From a virus: a stretch of DNA of 39,855 nt. The stretch is taken from the IMG/VR virus record IMGVR_UViG_3300036806_000128, positions 1 through 39,855 of that record; one strand, given 5' to 3'. This document shows positions 8,948 through 16,604 of the stretch, one piece after another (position 1 is the stretch's first letter; every line of letters begins with the position of its first letter). The notes beneath the pieces are model-generated. The model did not search any database, was not told where the DNA came from, and was given only the letters and a program-made list of their open reading frames with translations. Made by a program: the position numbers and the translations under genes.

Positions 8948-8967
8948 GGCCGCTCGCAAGGGCGGCC
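8948..8967 (+). terminator. Hairpin after major capsid gene
   Basis: GGCCGCTC-GCAA-GGGCGGCC: an 8-bp stem (one G-U) with a GNRA tetraloop, followed by AATTTT. It stands 20 bases after the capsid stop and just before the next ribosome site. The stem is nearly the same as at 6349-6366. It may set mRNA level or stability after the capsid gene. Confidence 0.45.
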
Positions 8968-8988
8968 AATTTTCAGGTGAAACAAGCT

Positions 8989-9462
8989 ATGTCAAGACTC
9001 TGGCTCCCTGAGAGCATGCGCGCTTCATCGGGACGAACCGTGCCCGAATGGTTTGCTGTGGCGCTACGTGACATCGATCCCTCGTTGATAGTTTTTTTTA
9101 ATCCGATTCGCGCTCGATGGATCCTTGATCGCTGCACGGCGGGCGGGGAGTTACATGTTTCAAACCACGAGCATACCCCCGAATGCCCGCGCACGAATGT
9201 CAAGGTCATCCAGGATGAAACCGGTCAGTACTTACCGCTGTCCCCGGATATTTTGGACTGGCTGCGAGCGAACGATACGTGGGCCCAACATTCGAGCGCA
9301 GGACAAATGATTACCATCCTGGCCAATCAGGATGCTGCGTATCAGGAAAGGCTCAAAGAAGAGCGCAGAGACAACACGCACCATCGCACGCTGGACCATA
9401 AGCGCCAAATCCAAAAGGCGAAGAATTTGATGGATCAGCACGACCTGAAAGTAAACCAATAA
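8989..9462 (+). CDS. Hypothetical protein in the head gene cluster
   Basis: 157 residues from ATG 8989, with AGGTGA upstream; a GTG 12 bases earlier is part of that site. It starts MSRLWLPESMRASSGRTVPE and has a compact N-terminal half with Trp and His/Cys (LHVSNHEHTPECP). The basic, helical C-terminus (ERLKEERRDNTHHRTL) could be a coiled coil. It has no signal peptide. It sits between capsid and connector genes and so is probably a head-associated or assembly protein. Family not recognised. Confidence 0.55.
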   Translation: MSRLWLPESMRASSGRTVPEWFAVALRDIDPSLIVFFNPIRARWILDRCTAGGELHVSNHEHTPECPRTNVKVIQDETGQYLPLSPDILDWLRANDTWAQHSSAGQMITILANQDAAYQERLKEERRDNTHHRTLDHKRQIQKAKNLMDQHDLKVNQ

Positions 9463-9523
9463 GCGCACGTCACATCACTACGGGGACACTGCCAAGGCAG
9501 GTCTTTACCGTTTTGGAGGATAG

Positions 9524-10261
9524 ATGTCATCAGGGTTAGATGTAATCCGCTTTTACAACGGCCAGAGTGCCCCTTTCCAACAGAAGTTCGTTTACACAAA
9601 ACCAGACACGGATTTCCGCGAAGAGAACGGAAATGCATACTGGAACGTAGATGCTCCGCCAAAAAGCTTCTTCGAGGTTCCGTTTGAGCTTGAGACAAGC
9701 CTGGGCGGAATCTGGCGCATCAGTATTCACACTGAAATCACCCAAAGATTCGGCAATCGCGGCGTTATCCGCGTGGATATCAAAGCGAAAAAGGCTCTCG
9801 AAGAGAATCCTGGCGATCCGCGTTTCGCTTACGTTGCCCATGACGACGAAAGCGCCAAAGTCAAGGGCGATGAAATCTGGCGCACATATTTGCGCCAGGT
9901 CATTCAGGATTTTGAGGTTGAGAATGATCGCCGTGTAACCGAGCGTGGCCTGCATAAACTCCGGCCCAACAATTATGTGGCGCACGCCTACCGCGAATTG
10001 GGCATGGAAATTCCAGGCGAGGAAAAGACATCCAACGCACCCTCTCTGGCAGCGGTTCCAGCAGCCCAGCAGGGCGAACTTGCCGAACTGCGCAAGAAAT
10101 TTGATCAGCAACAGGAGCAAATCAGAGTGCTGCTGGAAAGGGACGCGCAACGGGAGACAGGCGACTCTCAGCCTCAGCCCACTGGCAGCGATGGCGCGCA
10201 GCAGGATCCAGTCGGCGCAACTGCTGGCAACGGCAAGGAAAAGACAAATCACAAAAAATAA
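9524..10261 (+). CDS. Structural protein with C-terminal coiled coil, unknown
   Basis: 245 residues with a strong ribosome site (GGAGGATAG). Residues 1-110 look like a beta-rich folded domain (WNVDAPPKSFFEVPFELETS). A charged helical segment follows (EIWRTYLRQVIQDFEVEND), then a coiled coil (AELRKKFDQQQEQIRVLLE) and a disordered Gln/Gly/Lys tail. It is three bases upstream of the connector-like gene. It is likely part of the head or head-tail interface; no enzymatic motif is visible. Confidence 0.5.
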   Translation: MSSGLDVIRFYNGQSAPFQQKFVYTKPDTDFREENGNAYWNVDAPPKSFFEVPFELETSLGGIWRISIHTEITQRFGNRGVIRVDIKAKKALEENPGDPRFAYVAHDDESAKVKGDEIWRTYLRQVIQDFEVENDRRVTERGLHKLRPNNYVAHAYRELGMEIPGEEKTSNAPSLAAVPAAQQGELAELRKKFDQQQEQIRVLLERDAQRETGDSQPQPTGSDGAQQDPVGATAGNGKEKTNHKK

Positions 10262-10264
10262 ACC

Positions 10265-10975
10265 ATGAACCTTGCCCAGATGTACCAAAACTGTATGGCC
10301 GCCAGCTACTACAGCAGGACTGCGGGCGAGGTGTGGTCAAAGCTCAGTTCGGCTGGCTTTGAGGTCTATACCAAAGTCCTGAAAGAGCGTAGCGGATTCT
10401 TCATCAAGTTTGATGAGGTATCGCTTACGCTCTTGCCCGGCCAGGCAAATCAGGAATACACGCTGCCGGTCGATCTAACCCAGGTTGTGCATCTGGCAGA
10501 GCGCGTGAGCAGCGCGGAAAACTGGCGGCCCATGGCCCCGGCCAACGGGATAGAAAACGTCCTGATCAATCAACTATCGAACCTTGGATTGTTTTCGACT
10601 GCCGGTTATGGGCCGCCCAGCCCATTCAGTTATTTTGGCCCATTTCTTGATGCATCAGCTGCGGTAGCGGGAGCGGCAGGCCAGACGCAAAAGATTCGCG
10701 TGTCACCCATACCGGACACGAACCGCTTTGTGCAGCTCGTGTACACGGCCAAATGGATTCCGATCGTGAATCAGAATTCATCACTGATGATGCCGGATGA
10801 AGGCACCTATGCAATGCAGTCGATGGCCACAGCTGAGCTTTTGCGCCTTAATAACGACGATATGGCGCTGCAGCTTGAAGCGCAGGGCGCGCGAGAGCTG
10901 ACCAACTTCCTTGATTGGGTTCGTACTCGGCAGACACAAGAGCCGCCAACCGTTGAACCAATGTTCGACTGGTAA
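10265..10975 (+). CDS. Head-tail adaptor-like protein
   Basis: 236 residues. The N-terminus is helical (MNLAQMYQNCMAASYYSRTA), followed by a beta region with the phrase LLPGQANQEYTLPVDLTQVV. The C-terminal part has helices (AMQSMATAELLRLNNDDMAL) and an acidic Trp-containing end. A helical bundle followed by a beta barrel of about this length, between capsid and tail genes, fits the adaptor that joins portal to tail in podoviruses (P22 gp4 or T7 gp11 role). Sequence similarity to those is not evident, so this is a placement-based call. Confidence 0.5.
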   Translation: MNLAQMYQNCMAASYYSRTAGEVWSKLSSAGFEVYTKVLKERSGFFIKFDEVSLTLLPGQANQEYTLPVDLTQVVHLAERVSSAENWRPMAPANGIENVLINQLSNLGLFSTAGYGPPSPFSYFGPFLDASAAVAGAAGQTQKIRVSPIPDTNRFVQLVYTAKWIPIVNQNSSLMMPDEGTYAMQSMATAELLRLNNDDMALQLEAQGARELTNFLDWVRTRQTQEPPTVEPMFDW

Positions 10976-10978
10976 TCC

Positions 10979-12922
10979 GTGACCATTAAAAATCTTGAGC
11001 CAACCGAGTTTTCCAGCTTCATCGGAAAAAATACGGACGACAATACGGTCAAGACTGCTCCTGAGTATCTGCTGGCCGCAAAGAATGTTGTTTGCCAGGG
11101 CGACGACACGGTCAAAACCTGCCCCGGCTACACGTCTATAAAAACTCCGGGCGGCCACATCGTAAAGCAATTTGATTGGCAGCGGCCAGCGGACCAAAAG
11201 CAATACCTGCTGGTGCAGCACGGCGGCAAGCTGGGCGCAATGCTGCAAAATGCGGATGGATCCTTTGCCAACGAGTCCGGACTAACAACCGGCGAAGACG
11301 ATACGCTGAGTTTCGACTTCATTACCAGCTACTTTGCGGCGTATGCGAACAATGGCCAGAATGCCTATCGCATCATGGACGTTGCGGGAACGCCCAAGGC
11401 TTTCAAGTGGGGCATTGCGGCGCCACAGGTAGCACCGGGAATTTCTTTCAGCCCTGGAAGCCAGACCCTGAAGTATGGCCGCAAGTACTGCATGGCGTTT
11501 GTCTCTTATGTGACCGATGCAGCGGGAACGCAGCGCATGCACATCGGCCCACCGGGACCGCTGAGCGTTCACACAGGTCCACAGACGAGCCAGGTTCCGA
11601 TACTGCAGGCGCTTGAGGTATCCACCGATCCACAGGTTACGCACAAGTGGATTTTCTCGACGGTCGATACTCCGGACGATACGTCGAGCACATTTTATTT
11701 CGAAGCGGAACTCACGAACGCAACCACAAGCTTTGGCGACACGCTCACAGATGATCAGCTCGATACGACGCGGCTAGCGCCATTCGACAATCATCCCGCG
11801 CCCAAAGGCTCGATTGTTCTGAGCTATCAGAATCGCGCAGTGATCATCGATCCGGCAACCGGCTTTGTATTCTTCAGCGGATTCGAGGAAATCGACCTGG
11901 GTGATCCGTTGGCGTCATTTCCTGCGGACCTGTTCTTTCAACCGCCGGCTGGCTCTCGTAAGCCTACTGGCGGCGCCGTGGTTGATGACGGTAATACTTT
12001 GCTTGTGGGTACGGAAGAAGCTTGGACGAAACTGACCGGCTCCAACGCCAACACGTTTCAGATGAAAGAACGTGTTGTGTCGCCCGGTCCCGTGGGCAAA
12101 GATGCGATCACAAGGACGCCAACGCATCTGGTCTGGATGAGCCGCGATAAAAAGCTCAATGCCTGGGACACGCGGCTTGAGGGATACATCGGAGTTCCTG
12201 CAATGCCGATTGATCTTTCGCAGCCGATCCAGCAAAAGCTGGCGGGCACGTATTCCATGGAAGACCTGAAAGACAGCGAGATTCAGAATGCGAAGCTCGC
12301 ATGGTTCGCTTATGGCAAGCAGCATTATCTGCTCTGTGCGGCCAACACCATTGATGAGCCAACCAAGGCGCTCAACTGGATTCAGCTCTGGTATGTGGCT
12401 TTTGAAAACGGACAGATCAAGAGCCTGGGCGAAACAGACTTCATTCCGAGTGACCTGTTTTCTTCCATGTCAAATGCTCTTCTGGGCTCGACGCCTTACG
12501 TTTTGTTCGGCGGCAATAGCTCAGGGAAGATTTATCGCTGGCCAGATACGTTCCTGCACGATGGCCAGCCGTTTGATGCGGTAGCTGGCCCGGCATGGTC
12601 GCTATTGGGCTTTGATGGCGATAAGCAGTGCTATTGGGCAGACCTTATTACTGACCGAATAGATTCGGCTCAGAGTTTCAAGGTTCAGGCGGTTGCGGCG
12701 GGCGCGCCCAACATGCAGATCAAGCCGGTGCTTTTGGAGAATGGCCCGGTCCCAGATGCAAGCGCAACTGATCCAACGGCATTTCGCGCGAAGATGATGT
12801 GCCAGGGCGCCGCATTCGGCAAATATGCGCGATTGCTTATTTCGTTCCCGACGGATGGCCAGCAAGCAACACTGAAAAAGATCACGATCTATGCGCGGCC
12901 TGTCTATCAGGGAGCGCCATGA
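10979..12922 (+). CDS. Tail nozzle/tube protein (probable)
   Basis: 647 residues beginning with GTG, three bases after the adaptor stop. It is rich in short beta strands that read like blades: FKWGIAAPQVAPGISF, RAVIIDPATGFVFFSGF, NTLLVGTEEAWTKLTGS, THLVWMSRDKKLNAWDTR and SGKIYRWPDTFLHDG. This pattern, with the N-terminal PEYLLAAKNVVCQGDDTVKT, fits beta-propeller nozzle proteins of short-tailed phages. Its stop shares ATGA with the next tail gene. No peptidoglycan hydrolase motif is seen. Confidence 0.55.
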   Translation: MTIKNLEPTEFSSFIGKNTDDNTVKTAPEYLLAAKNVVCQGDDTVKTCPGYTSIKTPGGHIVKQFDWQRPADQKQYLLVQHGGKLGAMLQNADGSFANESGLTTGEDDTLSFDFITSYFAAYANNGQNAYRIMDVAGTPKAFKWGIAAPQVAPGISFSPGSQTLKYGRKYCMAFVSYVTDAAGTQRMHIGPPGPLSVHTGPQTSQVPILQALEVSTDPQVTHKWIFSTVDTPDDTSSTFYFEAELTNATTSFGDTLTDDQLDTTRLAPFDNHPAPKGSIVLSYQNRAVIIDPATGFVFFSGFEEIDLGDPLASFPADLFFQPPAGSRKPTGGAVVDDGNTLLVGTEEAWTKLTGSNANTFQMKERVVSPGPVGKDAITRTPTHLVWMSRDKKLNAWDTRLEGYIGVPAMPIDLSQPIQQKLAGTYSMEDLKDSEIQNAKLAWFAYGKQHYLLCAANTIDEPTKALNWIQLWYVAFENGQIKSLGETDFIPSDLFSSMSNALLGSTPYVLFGGNSSGKIYRWPDTFLHDGQPFDAVAGPAWSLLGFDGDKQCYWADLITDRIDSAQSFKVQAVAAGAPNMQIKPVLLENGPVPDASATDPTAFRAKMMCQGAAFGKYARLLISFPTDGQQATLKKITIYARPVYQGAP

Positions 12923-14310
12923 CCATCCGGCTCTCGATAGATGAGATTTCAGATCGTGTCCTGAGACTTGCGGGCGGTCCGGTACCAAAGCGGCCGGTGG
13001 ATTCCTTTACCGTGGTTTTTAACGACACCACGAAGGGGCTGACGGTTTCATTTCGATTGGCAGACCCGACGAACATTGACAGCATTATCCTGAAGCGCAA
13101 CTTCACTCAGGACGTAGGTTCGGCAGTCGTGGTCAATACCTGGGCGGCATCGACGCTCAAGGTTGGAACTACCATTTCTTATGATGATGCTGATCGCACT
13201 ATCAAAGAGAATCCCAGCGTCTTTTACTGGCTGGAATGCCATCCAGCAACAGATGAGTTCGCTGAAACCGTCATCGGACCCAATAGCGCCGACCTGTCGT
13301 TTGACCAGACAGCGCCGAATGCGATCGCGGAGTTCGATGCGTCAAAGAGCGCCGGCGCAGGCGGAATCGTAACCATCTGGGTATCGTTTCTTCCGCCACG
13401 CAACGACATGCGGTTCGGCTCTTGCAAGATTGCCATTGCCGGATACAACGGTATTGCAGCAACGGTAGAAATTGCCCAGCATGCTACATCGCCATTCAGT
13501 TTCACGCTTGAGCAGACCGGCGAGACTGTAACACTCAGCGCGATTTCGGTATCACAGGATGGCGTTGAATCAACCGCGGTAGCGCCAACGAAGGTCTTGA
13601 CGCTCAATGCGGCGGCAACTGTACCTGCAAAGATCATGGGCGCGACGGCCACTGAGATTCCATCGGGATTGCAGATCATGTTCCCTGCTGCACTGGAATC
13701 AGGGATTACGCAGTATCAGATTTACCGCGGACGCCGCGGCGGAGGGTTTGGCGCGGCTGCCAGCATTGGAACTGTGACGCCCACAGGCGCAAGCGCCTAT
13801 GTGTTCCTTGATGGCAGCGGCCTGGGTGGCCAGTTCGAGTGGTACGTCTTTGCGGTGAATGCGACTGGGAACGGCGCGGGCAGTGATCAGATTTTGCCTG
13901 ATCCTGCATCACTTACCAGCGCAGATCAAACGGTAAACAGTCCAGCAAACCAGACGAACTTTGCCAAAGTCGATTCGGTTGATGCAGGTACAGACGCAAC
14001 CATTCGCATCTACGATCCCTCCGGCGGAGTTGGTACAGCATGGACGTATAAGGCCGGCTACGGAACGCTCATTATTCCAGCGGGGAGCATTCCACACAAG
14101 TCCTACACGACGGCATATTTCATCGTCTGGGACACCCTGGGCCAGCAATACCTTTCGTTTATTGATGCGCCGTCGACGTTGCCCGATAACTACATCTTTG
14201 CCGGAAAAGTAACAACGGTAGCTGCTGGCGGGACTGGCGGTTCTTCTGGTGGCGGCGGCACCGGCGGCGGTTCGGGTGGCTCAGGCGGGAATCGGTTCGA
14301 TCTTCCATAA
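12919..14310 (+). CDS. Tail protein with fibronectin-III-like domains
   Basis: 463 residues from ATG 12919, chosen because it forms ATGA with the previous stop; an extension to 12799 overlaps that gene by 124 bases. The middle contains a fibronectin-type-III-like module (LQIMFPAALESGITQYQIYR ... YVFAVNATGNGAGS). It is followed by a beta domain with TAYFIVWDTLGQQYLSF and a Gly/Ser-rich linker at the very end (GGTGGGSGGSGG). Such proteins decorate tails or bind surface carbohydrate. The flexible end suggests it projects from the particle. Confidence 0.6.
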   Translation: MTIRLSIDEISDRVLRLAGGPVPKRPVDSFTVVFNDTTKGLTVSFRLADPTNIDSIILKRNFTQDVGSAVVVNTWAASTLKVGTTISYDDADRTIKENPSVFYWLECHPATDEFAETVIGPNSADLSFDQTAPNAIAEFDASKSAGAGGIVTIWVSFLPPRNDMRFGSCKIAIAGYNGIAATVEIAQHATSPFSFTLEQTGETVTLSAISVSQDGVESTAVAPTKVLTLNAAATVPAKIMGATATEIPSGLQIMFPAALESGITQYQIYRGRRGGGFGAAASIGTVTPTGASAYVFLDGSGLGGQFEWYVFAVNATGNGAGSDQILPDPASLTSADQTVNSPANQTNFAKVDSVDAGTDATIRIYDPSGGVGTAWTYKAGYGTLIIPAGSIPHKSYTTAYFIVWDTLGQQYLSFIDAPSTLPDNYIFAGKVTTVAAGGTGGSSGGGGTGGGSGGSGGNRFDLP

Positions 14311-14360
14311 GTCTTTCATTCATAAAACCAATGGCAAAAGAGTTACGGCGCAGGATCAAC

Positions 14361-14630
14361 ATGGCTACCCGAACGGTCAGCGTGGATGTTGAGGACTATT
14401 TTGGCGTTGTAACAACACACACGATCCCGCTGGTAGGCGATTGCTGCTCACTCTGCAATAGGGTATTCCCCGGCAATGATGGAAGTGCCGATATTGAGGC
14501 CTCGGTTGCCCAGGTTGTGGCCCATGTGCGAGATATCGGAGATGGACTAATCACAAAGCTGGAAAAGAGTTCTCATCCTGAAATCAAAAAGCATGTAGAG
14601 CTGGCAAAGGCGAAGCGCGATGGTAAATGA
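14361..14630 (+). CDS. Small protein with CxxC, unknown
   Basis: 89 residues from ATG 14361 (MATRTVSVDVEDYFGVV), with AGGA at the proper distance; the ATG at 14331 would add ten residues but has a poorer site. It contains a CCSLC cluster and a C-terminal helix rich in Lys/Glu. Its end overlaps the next start by 11 bases (ATGGTAAATGA), so the two are translated together. Function unknown. Confidence 0.5.
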   Translation: MATRTVSVDVEDYFGVVTTHTIPLVGDCCSLCNRVFPGNDGSADIEASVAQVVAHVRDIGDGLITKLEKSSHPEIKKHVELAKAKRDGK

Positions 14631-15039
14631 GCGCCCAGCCACGATTGATGAGCTGCCTTACCTTCAGCAGAGAATCAATGAATCAGGCGGCGAGAAGATA
14701 AAGCTTTACGAAGATGTCTATGGCGAAATTGTTCCCATTTCGCAAGTCTGGGTTGCCGAGAAAGACGGCAAGATCATCGGGCTAATCAACCTGCGGCTCA
14801 TCTGGCAAGCTGAGCCCTGCTATATCTTTCCTGAAGTAAAAGATACCAACACTCGCAGGCGCGCTGCTATCGGATTGCCGCGAGCAATGGAAGCATGGCT
14901 GGGCGACCGTACAAAGAACAAGACAGGCATCTACAGCTACTTTTTTGTGACGTTAAGCCGGGCATGGGCACGGCTGGCAATTCATTTTGGCTGCTCGCGT
15001 ATTTATTCACGACATATCACCTTGGGAAAGGACCTCTGA
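14620..15039 (+). CDS. GNAT-like acetyltransferase-fold protein
   Basis: 139 residues. The order of elements resembles a GNAT fold: helix 1 (TIDELPYLQQRINES), a strand pair with VWVAEKDGKIIGLINLRL, and a late helix with WARLAIHFGCSRIYSRH, where GNAT proteins carry the final strand. The acetyl-CoA loop (Q/RxxGxG/A) is not clear; RRRAAIGLPRAMEAW may be a degenerate form. GNAT-fold proteins occur as internal virion proteins in short-tailed phages, which fits the place before the ejection-type genes. Enzymatic activity is doubtful. Confidence 0.45.
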   Translation: MVNERPATIDELPYLQQRINESGGEKIKLYEDVYGEIVPISQVWVAEKDGKIIGLINLRLIWQAEPCYIFPEVKDTNTRRRAAIGLPRAMEAWLGDRTKNKTGIYSYFFVTLSRAWARLAIHFGCSRIYSRHITLGKDL

Positions 15040-15042
15040 GAC

Positions 15043-16041
15043 ATGGGCAGCAAACCGCGCGACTCAGGAACAATGTCCAGTTCGTCTGCGGGTGCGCAGG
15101 CTGCTGACCAGGCACTTGCAGCACAGGCGACACAGAATACCGGCTACGCAAAACAGGCGCACGATATCCTTTTTGGCGCGGACGGCAAGAGCGGCAATCT
15201 TTCCAAGTTCCTTGACCCAGCCTCTCTGGATGTCTCTGGGCCAACCGGGGCTTACAAGCTTCAATACAATCAGGCCGTATCGAACATTGCAAACCAGAGC
15301 AAGGACGTGCGCGGATCAATCGCGCGCTATAACGCCAACCGTGGTTTTGGTTCAAACGCGCCCGCCGGATTCACTGAAGACCAGAACCGACGCGCGGCAG
15401 AAGACCAGGTATCACAGCAAGGCGGGGCATTCACCGATTACGCAGGGAAAAGCTACCAGGACGCGCGGCAGAATTTCTGGAATGCGAACAATATCGCAAC
15501 CGGTTCAGGCGCAGCGGCAACGAACGCAGCGATTTCGGCGGATTCGGCAGCCGCAAACAATTACGCGAGTCTTTACGGTACGGCGAGCACTCCAGTTCCA
15601 AGCGCAATGGGCGGCATCATCGGCTCGGGCCTGCAGGCAGGTGGACAAGTCGGAGCAGCCGTTGCTTGCCCCTGTGAGGGTTCAATGATACTGATGCATG
15701 ATGGCACAGAACGCCGCGTAGAAACTCTGGTCAAGGGCGATGAACTCCGCGGGATTGATGGCAAGTCATGTGAACTGCTGCAAGACCCGCGCAGCGTAGT
15801 AAGAGAGTGCGTAGAAGTCGGATTGCTGAATGGAAAGACGCTCTGCTCGCAGGATCACACGTTCGCGCTTCCACTTGGCGGATATGAGTTTGCCTTTAAA
15901 TCAACGGCAATCAACATTCGATTCAAGGATGATATTGCAACCGTTCTGACAGTCAAAGAGATTGGCCGAGAGCCAGTGTATGTGCTGGAAATTGGCGGCT
16001 CACACAGCTATCGCGGAGACGGCTTTTGGGCCTTGAGCTAG
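15043..16041 (+). CDS. Virion protein with C-terminal Hint (intein/hedgehog-type) domain
   Basis: 332 residues. Residues 1-208 are Ala/Gln/Ser-rich and helical, like internal/tail proteins of podoviruses. Residues 209-332 form a Hint domain. Block A starts at Cys209 (CPCEGSMILMHDGTERRVET, then LVKGDEL). Block B is LCSQDHTF with Ser269 and His272 in the TxxH positions. Block F is VYVLEIGGSHSY (312-323). The chain stops at WALS, where an intein would have His-Asn and a C-extein, so splicing and Asn cyclisation are not possible. Only the Cys209 N-S acyl shift could act, releasing or modifying the preceding 208 residues, as in hedgehog proteins and type B bacterial intein-like domains. Its stop shares CTAG with a convergent stop. 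Confidence 0.75.
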   Translation: MGSKPRDSGTMSSSSAGAQAADQALAAQATQNTGYAKQAHDILFGADGKSGNLSKFLDPASLDVSGPTGAYKLQYNQAVSNIANQSKDVRGSIARYNANRGFGSNAPAGFTEDQNRRAAEDQVSQQGGAFTDYAGKSYQDARQNFWNANNIATGSGAAATNAAISADSAAANNYASLYGTASTPVPSAMGGIIGSGLQAGGQVGAAVACPCEGSMILMHDGTERRVETLVKGDELRGIDGKSCELLQDPRSVVRECVEVGLLNGKTLCSQDHTFALPLGGYEFAFKSTAINIRFKDDIATVLTVKEIGREPVYVLEIGGSHSYRGDGFWALS

Positions 16042-16376
16042 AACAGACTGTAAATTTCGCTGCTGCCGCTTATTTGTACTTGCGCGTGAATTGAAGGTCT
16101 ATTGCGATAGTGCTCCGCCATCGGAATAGCGTATTCCTTTTTGATGATTTCGCTGATAGCTGCCAAACGTTCGGAAGCGGTCATGCGAACAGCCGCATTC
16201 AATTCCGACTCAGTGAAACTGACCACGCCAGTAAGTTTACGGTCAACGATCTGGTAGCGATTGGGAATTACGATGTTCTTCGGAAAAGACCATACGCGAT
16301 TGAACGGAATGGCCTGCTCGATAGCAACGCCGCCAACCAGTGCGGATAGGCCTTGCAAGAATGATCTACGGTTCAT
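16038..16376 (-). CDS. Tat-exported small protein, unknown
   Basis: 112 residues with a twin-arginine signal (MNRRSFLQGLSALVGGVAI, Arg3-Arg4, then a hydrophobic stretch). This predicts export in folded form or anchoring at the membrane. The mature part has a strand region (NIVIPNRYQIVDRKLTGVV) and a helical middle (ELNAAVRMTASERLAAISEI). It ends convergently on the Hint gene and shares ATGA with the small Hint-like gene upstream. It is likely expressed in the lysogen. Function unknown. Confidence 0.6.
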   Translation of the reverse strand: MNRRSFLQGLSALVGGVAIEQAIPFNRVWSFPKNIVIPNRYQIVDRKLTGVVSFTESELNAAVRMTASERLAAISEIIKKEYAIPMAEHYRNRPSIHAQVQISGSSEIYSLF

Positions 16377-16567
16377 TTGCGCTCCAAACCTTTGAATTTC
16401 TCGCCAGTTGAGATGTGATAGCCGAAGTCCGAAGCAGTAACAATGCGATCTTCAAATACGACCACCTGATCTCCCTTTTGCAACTCGCTCCATTTCTTAA
16501 ACGTTCCATCAGGCATAAGAGCATACGTTGTATCGGGAAGGCAGTTGGGTGGAAGCTCAATAACCAT
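16373..16567 (-). CDS. 64-residue protein matching Hint/intein block A
   Basis: Residues 9-33 (CLPDTTYALMPDGTFKKWSE, then LQKGD) align without gaps to block A of Hint domains: Cys1, then Leu-x-x-Asp-Gly at 9-13, then Leu-x-Lys-Gly-Asp at 21-25. Against residues 209-233 of the convergent virion protein, 10 of 25 positions are identical. The protein ends after STGEKFKGLERK, just where block B would begin, so the TxxH, block F and C-terminal junction are absent. It may be a remnant of a larger Hint protein or a stand-alone fragment. The stop overlaps the Tat gene start (ATGA). A good -10 lies 7 bases before the ATG. Confidence 0.6.
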   Translation of the reverse strand: MVIELPPNCLPDTTYALMPDGTFKKWSELQKGDQVVVFEDRIVTASDFGYHISTGEKFKGLERK

Positions 16568-16574
16568 GTTCCTG

Positions 16575-16604
16575 ATTATAGGTCACTCCTAATATGGCAA
16601 ACAA
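16575..16604 (-). promoter_or_regulatory. Candidate promoter, near-leaderless
   Basis: Minus strand: a perfect TATAAT (16575-16580) with TTGTTT 18 bases upstream (16599-16604). The -10 ends 7 bases before the ATG at 16567, so transcription would start at or next to the start codon, although an AGGA also precedes it. It lies in the 26-base gap between this cassette and the + strand gene at 16594. Confidence 0.45.

Noticed and set aside
9536-10288. 250-residue minus-strand frame opposite the coiled-coil structural gene
   Set aside because: The plus-strand gene has a strong ribosome site and operon context; the reverse frame is a mirror of its codon pattern.
14987-15688. 233-residue plus-strand frame overlapping the Hint protein gene
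   Set aside because: Composition is Arg/Gln/Thr-rich and patternless, while the other frame carries the conserved Hint blocks.
16355-16372. Codons after the stop of the 64-residue Hint-like gene read TVDHS in frame, like block B TxxH
   Set aside because: Tempting as a continued Hint domain, but a TGA intervenes, the following residues lose all Hint pattern, and these bases encode the conserved Tat motif in another frame. Probably chance.
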